The notes beneath the pieces were generated by a model. That model searched no databases, was not told where the DNA came from, and saw nothing but the letters and a program-made list of their open reading frames with translations. A program made the translations under genes and the position numbers. Shown here in pieces: positions 11,861 through 23,781 of a stretch of 64,000 nucleotides of DNA (the first letter of the stretch is position 1; each line of letters starts with the position of its first letter). The DNA is from Eumeta japonica (taxonomy: Eukaryota; Arthropoda; Insecta; Lepidoptera; Psychidae): NCBI GenBank assembly GCA_005406025.1, contig BGZK01000846.1, forward strand, positions 62,001 through 126,000. Reading direction: 5' to 3'.

Positions 11861-12969
11861 GTGGGTATTTTTGGTCTTTAACGATCCTTTCGGAGCATAG
11901 ACGAGTTCATAAACAAAAGAAAAAGCAAACAAGAAAAGTCTAACATTGGTCATCTACGTGAATGAATTCTGTTAAAATAATGTAATGTATAGATGAATTA
12001 CATTGACGTCTCGCATAATTGTAGTGACTCAAGCTAAAGGTCCACATTACTACGTTTCGAAGGATGACCGTAAACGCTAAATCTCTCCCTGAGAAGTAGC
12101 GTAACCACTCACCTTTACCTCGTCCTAGACGACTTCTTCTAAACGTCTCCTCGCATATTCAACAGCGTCCAGCATTGAAGTCGACAAACAGCCCGAGCTT
12201 TTGCTGCGAATAGCTCGCACAAAGTTGGAAGCACGGCGGGACAAAAGCTCACGCGTCTCACGAGAGCTCGCCTTTTTAATGTGAGCCGTCCCTAACTACA
12301 GTGGAATGCTTTATGAGTTGACGCTACGCCTATAGCTATATAATTTTACCCGACAACGCTGGGAGGAAAATGAAGAGCGCAATGTTTTTCAAGATGACAT
12401 AGCCATATTTGTTATCCAGATGTTCTAATGTAAACCGCTTTATACGATTATATAGAGAAATGAAGACCACAAATCCAGAGTCGACTTTCATCCATAAAAT
12501 TGAAGGTATTTTTCATGTATAAACACCATTTTGTGTGAATTGTACCTGAATAGAGTATATAAAAATGAATTAACGATTCTGAAGTTAATTTTCACTGAGT
12601 TGTATATTTTGTGGTTTAATTTCAAAAGCCGTTAATCCTGTCTCCCCACATCCTTCTAACGTTCGAACTAAAAAATATAACAGCTTTAGAGCTTATAAAT
12701 AAATTCAAATAAAGCAATCTCGAATAAAATCTGTTAAGGTTTTTTTTTAGGTATTCACATTGATCAATAGTAACAATCCAATCACTGGTCCAAACACCCA
12801 CACTTGTTAAATTTTAATACAATAAGATGGGATAACATATGGATTTTAATACAACCTATCATTCAAACATACATTTATGTCGATAACTTTTTAAATGCAT
12901 TTTTCATAATTTACAAGGTATTTATAAGATGTATGATTTAAAAGTGTATCTGTGCTGTGGACTAAGAAA
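11861..12969. other. Between two RTE-like remnants; no gene recognised
   Basis: Sequence separating the two RTE-like LINE pieces. Short GC-richer patches occur near 12110-12290. No domain or second copy was recognised. Confidence 0.4.
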
Positions 12970-13800
12970 TGGGTGACTGGTCTGTCAAATGCCTTCTGTT
13001 TGCCGATGGCCTAGTGATTCTATAGAGTCGTTGGCGTGCGAACTCCATAAGATGGTGATTAAAATGAACGATTCCGTATAAAAAAAAAAGGTATAAAAAT
13101 AAATTTCAGGAAGGTTCTGATGTTTGAAAGAAGCAAAACCGTGACCGAATGTGATATGTGTACAGAAGGCGAAGGAGCGGTACAAGTGAACGAGCTTGCC
13201 TGTTTGGATAGTTTGTTTACAGTTAGTGGTAATTAAAGTAAAGTGAATGGGGCCTTGTTTTGTGTTATGATTAGTAAAAGTACTCCACGACAAGTGTAGT
13301 TGGCTATTCATAATGGAATTCTAGTTCTTATGCTTACGTACAGTAGTAAAAGTTGGGTGGTGAGGAAAACCATGAAAACAACATCATTGCATTGGAGACG
13401 CAATCCTGATGGTGTACGTTAAGGTCCTTGAAAGGCGAATATAAGAACGGTGATGTCAGAAAGCGGTGTGGTTGGAAAGATGTGATGACTATGGGTATAA
13501 AGCAGAAAAAGGTTGTTGCGATGGTTTGGCCGTCTGGAAAGGATGAACACTTTTATTCATGGCGAAATAAGTCTAATAGAGCGAAGGCAAACTATGAAAG
13601 ACTTGGTAAGACTCGCTTTGGAAAACCTTATGGCGACCAAATTAACGGTATATTAAGGAATACCTAAATATTAAATTAAACCAAAATCGACTTGCTTGCA
13701 TAAAATGACTGACGGATGTCACTGAATCAACGATTGTATCATATGGAAGTCAGTGGTCTCTACCTAACCTTCTGACGAATAGGTGTGAGTTTATAAATCG
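12970..13800 (+). pseudogene. RTE-like LINE reverse-transcriptase remnant, copy B
   Basis: The 3' half of a non-LTR retrotransposon polyprotein, decayed. In order the plus strand reads: VKCLLFADGLVIL (reverse-transcriptase active-site region, where the family has FADD, so the second catalytic aspartate is replaced by glycine); KKGIKINFRKVLMFERSKT with TECDM and QVNELACLDSLF (thumb region, normally VYLGSLF); LAIHNGILVLMLTYSSKSW; then the C-terminal region with SDVRKRCG, VAMVWPSGKDE and DQINGIL. Several stops and frameshifts interrupt it. The 5' half is absent, as in most 5'-truncated LINE copies. The identity as an RTE-like LINE rests on recognised motifs in the right order and on alignment with copy A. 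Confidence 0.85.
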
Positions 13801-14983
13801 AGAACGAGATCTCGATCTAATACCGTCGACGAACATAATCGAGAGGGGATTATTATTAAACATTGACAAGGTGAAACCAAAGGTTCAATTGAAATGTTTA
13901 TTAATTTCTGGAAAACACAATCCACACCAAACGAAAATAATGTTTATTAATACATTCAAAGATTTACTATTACATTCAAAAGAATATATTAATAAGTCTT
14001 TGTTTAGCAAATCTTTTTTCTTTCCAAGCAAGGCGGATTATCCCATTCCGCCCCGGGCTCGAAATACACAAGGTAAAAGGAGACTCCCACGCATGATCTG
14101 TTTCGGTGCGATTTAATAAGAAAAACACGTTACTCCATGAAAAAGGTACAGAATCAATAGAAACTCGACTCAATCACGCGCACAATCGATCGATTGAGCC
14201 TTTTTATTGAAGGGTTATCCACTCAAAATGGTGAATTTTTTGCTAAGTCCGCTTTGTACGCATTTCGACCATTTTTTATTAGCGAATTGTATTTAGTAAG
14301 AATAGTCTTTTATATGTAGCCTGTTTATATTTTCATAATATAATTAGTACTGTAAATGTGCTTTCAAGTATGTTTTACGTTAATCGTGATACATGACCTA
14401 TGAGGGAGATCACAACACAAAGAACACAACAAGATCACACACAAAAGTTCTAAAGAAGATAATAGTACAAAACTGGTTTAACGTTAACATTTTCGACAAA
14501 ATAACTATGGCAGTATCAAAACCAAGATAATAATGAATTTTCATACTGCCGTGTGAGTTTTTTCAAATGATGAATTAATTCTCTAATCTTCCTTATATCT
14601 ATCGATTCTTCTGACAATTATGGTCCCAGTCGTAGTCTCGATTTCAATTCCAGTTGCAACAAAGGTACTGGTTTTTCAAAGCTGTACATCCATACGAGTG
14701 TTTACTCCCGCCCAAAATGCATACCATGTACACTGCACGCAGTATCTGCTTATACTGGAGTAATATAGGTGCAATTAAGTTAAATAAAGTATCTTATTTA
14801 TAAAGCAAATAGCAAACTTAGCTATTTACGTCTACGCGAAAATGGATATAGGCGCGAATTGAAATTTTTAAATGATTGTTTTACTTTATGATTTAATACT
14901 CCTAGTGTGAATTCACATTTTTCTAGTAGATATTCATACAAAAATGCTTTTGTTGTGTTTAAAAAATATCACTACGGCCTATT
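13801..14983. other. No gene recognised
   Basis: AT-rich. An 81-codon plus-strand frame (13871-14116) lacks motifs. No RNA gene is seen. Confidence 0.45.
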
Positions 14984-15202
14984 CAGTGGCGTAGATAGGG
15001 GTGGGCGGCGGGGCGGACCGCACCGGGTGCTACCCATTTACGGGTGACACCCGAGCTCATCCGACCGAAAATTTTGATTCATAAAACATTGAAATATAAA
15101 ACATTGTTTGTCATTAGAGTTTCTCTTCAACTTAACAGTTTTAATTTTTAAGGTGTCACTTCAAATCCGTCCCGGGTGACACCCAGGCTGGATACGCCCC
15201 TG
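14984..15202. mobile_element. Short non-autonomous DNA transposon (hAT-like ends)
   Basis: The left end CAGTGGCGTAGATAGGGG and the inverted right end, read from the minus strand as CAGGGGCGTATCC, share a CAG-GGCGTA terminal signature common in hAT-type elements. Both subterminal regions carry GGGTG(A/C)C-type motifs (near 15044 and 15173). The element is about 219 bp and has no coding capacity. The 8 bases flanking each side do not match, so a target-site duplication is not preserved or the ends are off by a few bases. Confidence 0.5.
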
Positions 15203-16261
15203 ATACTTTTCCAGTACACTGCCACCTCTGTACCAAATTTTATTACAGTCCGTTCAGCAAATCGAGCGCGATTGCGGAACAAACATTCAAACAAACATAT
15301 TTTTCCCATACACATATGTCTATGTATACAATATTTACGTACCGTCACTGTGATTCCACTTATAACAACGACGTATTTGCATTTTATTACATTTTCATGT
15401 GAACATCGGATAAAATTTAAGTTATTTGTCGCAAACATCCTTGCTATTTTCTACCAACTCCACGACCACGACGCGATAATACCTACCTGCTCGCCGAAAA
15501 ACGCCAAAACGCATTCGAGGCGCGTGACCGATGCGGCGTGGCGAATCGCCCCAAATCGAGTCTTATAACCGGCTCTCGGAAGGAATAAACTCGTTGCTTG
15601 TTTTCGTTTGCTTACGAATAAAAAAAAAATTGACAATACAATTAAAAGTTTAATAGAAAGAAAAAAAAACAACCTTTTTATCTCGGTATACTTTATTGCA
15701 AAAGCAAAGTTTGGTTTACAGAATTCCATAAAAGAAAATTACACAGGCGAATTGGGAATGTAAAACGCTACTAAAAATTGCTTGCGTGAATTATTTTATT
15801 GCGATAACTGGTAATTTGACAACGGAATAGTTAAGTAATAAAAATTAAGATTACCTTGCCGGTATTTCTGGCTTTATGAATGACATATTCGTCATGCTTT
15901 CTAAGTAAATTAATTCCGTTTGTATACGATAAGGAATAAGTACATACTTCAATGAATAAAATCTGTTCAGAATATATATCTATATATATAGATACATATG
16001 CTGCTGAACATATATAGACACATTTCATCGTCCTAGACACCTTTCATCTCTATCATAGGTTTACCAACATCATAGGTATCATCATCACGTACGTTTCACT
16101 TAATCATGTCTATTATATGTATGTCCATAACTTCTTGTATCAAAAGCTGACAATCCACTTTCCTTTCGTGTTTCTATGGTAATTTAGTACAAGCACTTAC
16201 TGCTTTCGTAGAAATCGCGGCTGTTCATTACATTCGATTGACAGAAAATATGACGCCTACT
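15203..16261. other. No gene recognised
   Basis: Two long overlapping frames lie here: 130 codons on plus at 15176-15568 and 92 codons on minus at 15451-15729. Neither shows a family signature, and the first starts inside the transposon. An AT-rich palindromic patch lies near 15974-15994. Confidence 0.4.
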
Positions 16262-17540
16262 CAATTTTAATTTCCCTCAATTAAGATCCCTTAGACTTCT
16301 AGAGTCTTATCTAAGTGATAGAATTCAAAGGGTTGACATTAATGGTGATAGGTCGTCAGGATCTGCAGTCAATAAGGGCGTGCCACAGGGCTCAGTTCTT
16401 GGACCAATTCTATTCCTAGTGTATATTAATGATCCATCACATCTTGTTAAGAATAGTCATGGGATTGTATTGTTAGCTGATGATGCCTCCTTACTTTTTA
16501 AAATTGATAGGCATCAACCAGTTTTTGACAAAGTAAACAGTACCATCTTTAAAATCGTTGAGTGCTTTAGTATTAATAATTTTCTGTTCAATAAAGGCAA
16601 AACAAAATTTGTAAAATTTTCCTTATCTAAATTGGTCGACACAGATGTCATGGTCAAGAACGAGGTAATGGATACTGTCAACACGACCTTATTTCTCGGT
16701 CTCACTTTAGATTCCAAGTTACTTTAGAATTCTCATATTACGAGATTATCGAAAAGGCTTGGTTCTGCAGCATACGCAGTTAAAAGAATTCGGCGACTTA
16801 CAGATAAAAGCACTGCAGACTATTAGTTTATTTCAGTCTTATGACCTATGGAATTTTGTTATGGGGTCACGCAGCCGATATTAACACCATTTTCCTGCTG
16901 CAGAAGCGAGTTATTGGTGCTGTTTATGATTTGAGACCAATGACATCTCTCAGATAAAAAATTAAAGAAATTAATATCCCAACTTTAGTACATATACGAA
17001 AACCTGGTCTTTGTCAAGAAACATATAGAATCGTTCCAAAAAAGAAGCGACATCCATAACATTAACACTAGACAGAAGAATGATGTTGCTGCTTATAAGA
17101 CTCGTCTAAGTAAAGTTAATAAACCATTTAAGTGATTGTGTGTGTGTGTGTGTGCGCTTTTATAATAAGATCCCAGCTGAAATTCAAAATTTGCCCTTTG
17201 CTGAGTTTAAACGTTTTGTTAAAAGAAAGTTATATGAGAAAGGCTATTATAAGGTGTTGGAATATTTTAATAAAAAAAGGCCCTGGGATTGAACTGCTCG
17301 GCTATGAGGTTACTTCATATTATTTTTAAATGTCGACTAAATTATTAATTAGTCAATCCTTTGTGTTGATGAGTAAAAAAAAAGCAAGCCTTGAGTCTCT
17401 TGCCCATTCTTCTTTAAGTGAATCAGCATTTGGAATGGATGGTAACGTCGAAACGAAATTATTAAAGATGTATTTCAAGTATAATTTTATTACCTATGAA
17501 ATAAAGATACTTTTGATTTGATTTCAAATTATTCTCAATA
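16262..17540 (+). pseudogene. Jockey/CR1-like LINE reverse-transcriptase remnant
   Basis: The 3' part of a non-LTR retrotransposon. The open frame from about 16264 to 16725 reads SYLSDRIQRVDI, then GVPQGSVLGPILFLVYIND (the conserved RT block before the active site), then LLADDASLLF (the F/Y-ADD active site, with leucine in the first position), then FLGLTLDSKL. A stop then replaces the usual tryptophan, but the expected continuation follows: LSKRLGSAAYAVKRIRRLTD, IHNINTRQKND, and finally RFYNKIPAEIQNLPFAEFKR and KGYYKVLEYF. The 3' UTR ends at about 17535 with AAATAAAG and TTTGATTTGATTTC. The element is 5'-truncated and carries several stops. A (GT)n run has expanded inside the coding part. A second inverted copy of its 3' end is at 20089-20530. 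Confidence 0.88.
17135..17154. repeat. (GT)n microsatellite inside LINE remnant
   Basis: A pure GT run interrupts the LINE coding sequence between codons reading KPFK and RFYNK. The inverted copy at 20.4-20.5 kb keeps the unexpanded form (SFKGLYVRF), so the run arose in this copy after insertion. Confidence 0.9.
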
Positions 17541-18094
17541 GTAATATAATGTACATATTTGGTGTTGAAGGTGCACTATTTTAAAGAGAAATCTTTATTC
17601 TTTACACTTTATACCATTTCAAGTCTCTCACAAGGTATAACTTTAACAACAAATCTCATTAAAAAAATATTGCTCGAGCCGTCAGTTGGTCTATAGTTGG
17701 TCGAAGGGCGTGGTCACGACTTAGCTCGATTGTCTTTATTAATCCACTTGATTTTTTTTTATAATATGACCGCATTCATGAGGAATAAGAAGTCTAGTAA
17801 ATATGGGCTCTTTCACGTTTATCGATATTTTTAAATAACAAATTTAAAATCTACAAGTGTAACTTAGCGAGGGGAAACGAAGAGTTTTGGACAAGAGTGT
17901 CTGAATATCCTAAAACGAATGAGTAAACTAAGCCTATTATTTAAAAATATTTTTCTTAGTTTTTTTTTTCTGTTTTTCTCAAGTGTCGCTGCCAGTAAAT
18001 TGACCAGTAATTTTGGATTGTCAATTTTGTATTTTCCTTTTCCAATTAAATTTTCGTCCGATTGAATCTATAATTTGTGCGTTTTGTTAATTTA
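17541..18094. other. No gene recognised
   Basis: AT-rich sequence between the LINE 3' end and the Helitron terminus. No gene or repeat identified. Confidence 0.5.
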
Positions 18095-18200
18095 CTAGCC
18101 GAAATTCGCCCGCTTCGCTGGGCGTAAATTTAAATTTAGCAATTTTTTTTTAAAATTCAAACGTACCCCGGTTTCGCTCCCGTGGGCATAGATTAGAATG
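18095..18200 (-). mobile_element. Helitron 3' end
   Basis: On the minus strand the sequence carries a GC-rich hairpin (CGCCCAGCGAAGCGGGCG, plus-strand 18108-18125), ends in CTAG at 18098-18095 and is followed by T. This matches the Helitron rule of a subterminal hairpin, a CTRR end and insertion before T. The upstream minus-strand sequence (gaaaccggggtac near 18175) resembles the 3' body of non-autonomous lepidopteran Helitrons. The 5' end was not identified, so the element length is unknown and the stated right limit is only a minimum. Confidence 0.75.
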
Positions 18201-19859
18201 GATTCCTTCATCTTTTATGTCGGCCGATTTTGCTGCCAATTTTAACTACGATCGCGGTCACATTGTAGACGTCACTTCTGTCCCACTGCCGGGCGGTCCC
18301 TGTCCCGCTCTCGATTTTAGTACCGGTCTCGATACCGATTTCGGTCCTTCCTCGGGCATTGACGGTAGTAATGACAAATTACGATTTATACTGAAACGGA
18401 CATCGTAATAACGACGAAATGGGTAAACACCATTATTACTGGTATTTATACATTTTCTACCTAAAAAGGTAATGTTGTTACATATATATAATCTTTGTGT
18501 GCAAAATTTGAGTACAATCCAGTGTATGACAAACACCCATACACACATACTTATACATTATTTTTTTTATATCATAAATGGCCTATAACCATTTACAAAC
18601 GATTCCGCATCAAATGTTCGCAGTCCCATGCTGATACGATCAGTAGTTTTTACGATAATGAGCCTCAAAAAAAAAAAGGTATATATGTACAGATTATGTA
18701 TAATTATATTAATCAAAATATCAGTTCACATAATATACTATAATTATAAAATTAAAAGAGGGGGTTATAATTGAAGATAATCAATTTAGATTGAAGGATT
18801 CTTATGTATCGAATAAGTGTCTTTTGTCTTATTTTCTGTCAATTAGTTCAATTCATAATCACTCAGACGACCCAAACAAATTAAGGCATATGTCCAGCTT
18901 AAATTGTAGGCAAGAGGAATTAGGTATTAGACTACATTAATCGTCCAAAAAAATTTTTTTTTTGGTTAGTGTACATTTGTCTATGAGATATTTATTATTC
19001 AAAACAATAAAATTCTACTATCGACCCATACTCAATTTTAGTTCGGACCCGCCGCATCCTCAACATCGAGCCTGATGTCGATCTCGATGACAATTCGGAC
19101 CCTGATGTCGATTCCTGAGCTCGTGAGTCGCCCTTCGTGGCTAGTGAAATTGACGTCTATAAGAAACTTCGAAGCCTCCGATCCTCGTAAGGCTTCGGAG
19201 TATCGCGATCAGCTGCCGGCAGCGATTTTGCCCTCGTACAGCTGAAATTTTGTTTTTTTTTACGATCGCGCAATAATATAGAAAGGTTCCATCTTAGAAG
19301 GCGCTGAGGTTGCAGAAATGAGCTATTGGCATTGCCGACTGTTTCTAGACACTCGTTTGATTAACTAGTCAATATTTTTTTTTCTGGGAAGTTCTTATTG
19401 TAATTTGAAAGATTAGGTACGTTATTGTTCTACATTTTTAAGAAAGACCTATATCGAGTCGAGATACAAAACTTTACGGCTTTATGTAAACACGCGTGTA
19501 ATATATATTTTTTTAATTTTATAAGATTTATAAAATCAAATAGACTGTACACTTCATTTTAAATACTTACAAAAGTATTATCATTGCGTTAGAAGGCCTA
19601 TCCGTCATAAGAACGGATGCATAAAACTGAAAATATGCATTAAAAACCGACAAGGAGTCGATAACTGAGCGTACGCGCACGAAAATTACAACGTAGCTGC
19701 CGCGCGAGACACAAATCAATTTTATTGCTGGAGCTGCGCACGCGCCGCTGCGCCCGCCGTGTACTCGGCAATTCAAGAGCAATCTCTTCAAAGATATAAT
19801 AATGAACTGCACGTATAGACTAGCGATAACGTTATTATTGTCTTAAAATAAATAAATAG
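18201..19859. other. Unassigned; two GTCGAT-rich patches
   Basis: Two patches (18216-18410 and 19040-19110) are rich in GTCGAT/GATCTC/GTCGAC-like hexamers and read aspartate/serine/proline-rich peptides. They could be diverged copies of one low-complexity repeat, possibly part of the Helitron body. A short inverted repeat CGAAGCCT/AGGCTTCG lies near 19169-19196. No gene called. Confidence 0.35.
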
Positions 19860-20088
19860 TGGCAATGGCTCGCCAGTCGAGAGCTTCGCCCGGCGAACTA
19901 TTAGTACCGGGTTCCTTCCCGGCCACGGACGAATTGACCGATGAATTTATAACTCAGACTAAACCGCTCGCGCCGTACCGCGCAGACCACGTTAAGCTGC
20001 GGTTGCGGACGTACCTTCGGTGCGGTGGCCGTTAGCAGACCCGTCTGCACCGCGCTGGTGCAGGCGGTTACGGCCCGAGCCCTTCGGA
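19860..20088. other. CpG-rich block
   Basis: GC- and CpG-rich sequence (GGTTCCTTCCCGGCCACGG near 19909, GACCCGTCTGCACCGCGC near 20038) ending exactly where the inverted LINE 3' end begins. It may be a target of LINE insertion, a promoter or an exon. No decisive coding signal. Confidence 0.35.
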
Positions 20089-20530
20089 TTAAATCAAATC
20101 AAAAATATTTTAATTTCATAGGTAATGAAATTACACTTGAAATGAGTCACTAATGAATTCTTTTCGACATTAACGCCCATTCGAAATGCTGATTCACTTA
20201 CAGAAGAACGGGCAAGAAACTCAAGGCTTGCTCTTTTTTTTATTCGTCAATACAAAGGATTGAGTAGTTAATAATTTAGTTAAAGTTTAGAAACAATGTG
20301 AAGCGGTCAGATAGCCGAGCATTTCAATCGCATGGATACTAGGGCACGATATAACGGCCCTTGTCGCACAACTTTGTTTTGACGAAAGGTTTGAATTCAT
20401 AAACTGACAATATTTGAATTTCGCCCTAAAGCTGAAAATCGCACATATAGCCCCTTGAATGATTTGCTAATTTTGCCTAGACGGGTTTTGCCTAGACGGA
20501 AGCAAGATCGTTCATATGGCCATTAATGTA
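20089..20530 (-). pseudogene. LINE 3' end, inverted second copy
   Basis: The minus strand aligns with the 3' end of the LINE at 16262-17540. It reads SFKGLYVRF, EIQILSVYEFKPFVKTKL and CDKGRYIV, which correspond to RFYNK, EIQNLPFAEFKRFVKRKL and YEKGYYKV. It then aligns through the 3' UTR (TGCTCGGCTAT, AATCAGCATTT, ATTACCTATGAAAT) to the same TTTTGATTTGATTT terminus at 20092. It is a 5'-truncated copy of the same or a sister family, inserted in the opposite orientation, with its 3' end abutting CpG-rich DNA. Frame disruptions make it non-functional. Confidence 0.85.
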
Positions 20531-21059
20531 ATGTTTTCACTGTGCCTAATTTTGGAACCAAGAAAAAAATGGTTCATGGTAACTAGAATAACTGTAAATG
20601 TAAGGTTCTAGGTATTATATTGAGACGTTTTCCATGATATTTTAAGACCATAGACTTTTTATAAGTTTTGGTGGAATCGTAGATTACTTTATTAATTACT
20701 TAGTAAAAGAACTATTTTCTTTACCATTCCAAAAATTTTAACTCAGTAGTTTTGCGGATGCAGAAGAATGATCAATTTTCATCTATTTTCATGAATAACC
20801 GAAAACTGTTTATTAGTAAATTATAAATCGAAAAAATATATTTGAGGCTCTCAGAAACTCACAATAAGCCCTTTCATTTGACACGGCACACAAATACAGT
20901 TTGGAAAACTTACCCTACCTAATTTTCTAATTTCTCTGACAAGCGTGATCTGAGAATCATTAATTATTTAATTGTTATTCAAATTATAATTCAAAATCGA
21001 TTTATTCACATCCGCGTCAGGGCTTGAAATGCTTATACGTACCGACTTTTAACTTAATC
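20531..21059. other. No gene recognised
   Basis: AT-rich sequence with no supported feature. Confidence 0.5.
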
Positions 21060-21345
21060 GATCCGATGGATTCTGAGCAAATCGGTTGTGACGGACGGAC
21101 ATACACGCGCATTAAGCGCGCGTCCGTCCCGTGCACGTCCTGTCGGGGGGTGCGTTTTTTTCCATTCGGACTTAAGGAACCCTAAAAGCTACCCCCCGTC
21201 CCCCTTCATGATGTTTCCAGCTAATAGCGCACCTAGCCGCGACAGAGATACGACGCCCTTAGGTCAAAGCCGTAATCCCACAAAGCGACGTCACCCGCAG
21301 CGGCGCGCATCAGCGACACGCGGCGTTTGATGTCCTGTTACACGA
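21060..21345. other. CpG-rich block
   Basis: GC-rich sequence with a short near-palindrome ACGCGCATTAAGCGCGCGT at 21104-21122. An 80-codon plus-strand frame (21088-21330) is arginine/proline/serine-rich and shows no domain. Possible exon or promoter; not decided. Confidence 0.3.
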
Positions 21346-21539
21346 AACGGTTCGCGATCCATTTGCATTCTAATTAATTATCTCAATATGAGTGTAATTT
21401 TAATACGGTACATTAATTTTGGGGACCCCTTTTTCTACTGCTGGTATAGAAATTACGTGTTATAAGGGTCATATCGAGCCCTTTGTCTATATTCGAAAAG
21501 ATATGTTTCATGGCTTATCTATATTTCTTGAAACGCGTC

Positions 21540-21920
21540 ATTATATTTATGTTTACAACCCGTTCGAAAGGGAGTTACCCTTCAGGAAGAACGAGCAAGG
21601 AAATAAGTTCGGGAATTCGATTAACAGCCGACTTCAAAAAAAAAAGGAGGATGTTGTCTGTTTGTCGGATTTTTTTTTGTGTGTTTATTACGCGATATCT
21701 TCGTCAATTGTGAACAGATTTGAAAAATCAACTCTTTGTTCGTATGGGTGTACACTTGAAATGGCCTAATAGTCACCAAATCGGGATAGGATGAGGAAAT
21801 GCCAGAGAAATCGAAGGATATGAGGGATACCCTCAAATAATACGAACATGTATAGTGTGTTTGAGTTCTTTTTTTAGTTATTCTGATGTATGCGTACGAG
21901 TCTGGTAGCCACCGTCTCAT
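21540..21920. repeat. Probable interspersed repeat fragment
   Basis: The phrase GCCGACTTCAAAAAAAAAAG near 21627, followed by a GTCGGATTTTTTTT tract and a long AT-rich tail, resembles a very common lepidopteran interspersed repeat built around CCGACTTC. A related phrase occurs at 30901. Assignment from memory; ends not defined. Confidence 0.35.
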
Positions 21921-21986
21921 GCCGCTAAGCCGATGACAAAAGTCACAACACTCCTTAATTATATTATTCCCTATAATTATTATTCC

Positions 21987-22025
21987 CGCAATATTATTCC
22001 CAATAAATTAGGGAATAATATTGCG
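21987..22025. repeat. Perfect inverted repeat, 15 bp arms
   Basis: CGCAATATTATTCCC at 21987-22001 is exactly inverted at 22011-22025 around the loop AATAAATTA. Additional ATTATTCCC direct copies lie immediately upstream (21964-21987). Confidence 0.88.
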
Positions 22026-22079
22026 ATTCGAAGACACAGACTAATTTTCAATGGCTGCTTATTAATAAACCGTTAAGTT

Positions 22080-22325
22080 TGGGATCATCTGTTTTGATTT
22101 AATGACTCTTGTACAGTATATACTGTAACGAAAGGTTGATTATTTTGACGAGTCTTATACGTTACGTTTGTGGCGAAGGCGTGACGATGAAGCCGGCAAG
22201 TCGACAGTAGAACTCTTCACTACTACTAGTAAATTTTGGGTTCAGTCGTTTTGTTTTGATCAGTTTTATACATTAACTTTTGTAACGAAGGTCTAATGAT
22301 GAAGCCAGAGGGTGGACATTAAGCT
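22080..22325. repeat. Diverged tandem duplication, about 112 bp period
   Basis: The segment around 22154 (TTATACGTTACGTTTGTGG, CGAAGG, GATGAAGCC) recurs in diverged form around 22266 (TTATACATTAACTTTTGTA, CGAAGG, GATGAAGCC). No coding role is apparent. Confidence 0.5.
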
Positions 22326-23781
22326 ATAACTGGCTGTACAAAAAATAACGCTTTCCATTAATAAAAACAAATTAACTTTTATAAAAGAAAAAATGAAAAC
22401 GGACATAAAAAACAATCCTCAAATTAATAAGTTAATAAATATAAATTCTAAAGTCTACAAAAGCAATTTAAACACATGAATTTAATAACAACTAAATATT
22501 CACAATACCTAATAATTGATTACTTTTTTTGGTGTCGGTACTATAAATACACGATGAATAATATAAGAGAATTTGGTACAAACAGAGATGTGTATTACAG
22601 GTCTTAATATGAGACAGGTCTATTTTGAGATCTAAATACCTAATCTCGCTCTCCCGTACAAGCCGGCAGATAAAAATATCAAAAGCGACAGCGGGAAACG
22701 GACGGCGCCAAAATATTGACTTATTCGTATCGAATGCACGCAATGTCTGTAATACACAACAATATCTCGTCGTAGACAAATCGATGCACGTATTGCAATA
22801 AGTTTGTTGTTTGTCATAAAATATTGTACATTTTACGTGTCGCCATAAAAAAAAAAGAATCTTTCTTTCAAGACGCCAAAAAAATTAATGCATGGGTTCA
22901 CCCGTCCACATCAACCTGCTGCTCGGCCAACAACTTCTATTTATCCTTTTTTTTTTTTACTTAAGAAAAATGTTAGAGTGTTTTAGGAGACGCGTGCATT
23001 TCGAAATAAACAATCTATGGTACTTTATATTCATTATGTCCCATCCAAGGGAGGGTTGGAGGCAGTATTCATGGTCCCAGGAAAATTTTCTGGAAGAACG
23101 TAGTTCTTGGACTGACGTGGATATTGTAAACGACATGCCAACGTCAAATATATTCGGGAGTGGTGAAATATACCGTTGCTCAGAAAAGTCGTATGAAACA
23201 TACTTATAAGAGTGTCTTTGATGTATGTTTTTCAGGAATTTTGCGTTACCCCTTTAAAATATTACAGCTGATTTAAGTTATTTATATTATATCATATTTA
23301 AATAAATTTGGCCATAATCGAAATCGAGAAATTTGGCCATAATCACGTTCTCATCGAAATCGATTCACTACAGTTTCCTCGTTACATATATTACAAAGCG
23401 GCTTCACATTACCGCAAATTTTTCACATCCTACCCGATGTTTTGGGAAGAAAATCGAAAATTTCAAAGTGTAGACAATCGACCGACCTAATCAAAAATCT
23501 GGCGAAGCTGTGAACCCGAAGGTGAGATTGCCCTCCAACTACAAATTTAGAGAGCCTGCATTGATCATCAGCGCCACCAGAAAATTACCGCCTTAATTGT
23601 TTTTGGAAAAGTTGCAAGTGAAAAAAGGGTCAAAAAAATATCTTAATGAAAACGACAAACGGAAAATATTTGTAACAGACAACCCAATTCAAAACAAAAG
23701 CAAAACATGATGTATTGATTCCAAAGGATTTTACATTATGAAATCTGAGACACAACTTCATCTGATTTATTCTAGACAGAT
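22326..23781. other. No gene recognised
   Basis: AT-rich. A 105-codon plus-strand frame (22892-23209) has no recognised family. A 15-base phrase AATTTGGCCATAATC occurs twice about 25 bases apart near 23307 and 23332, a small local duplication. Confidence 0.4.
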
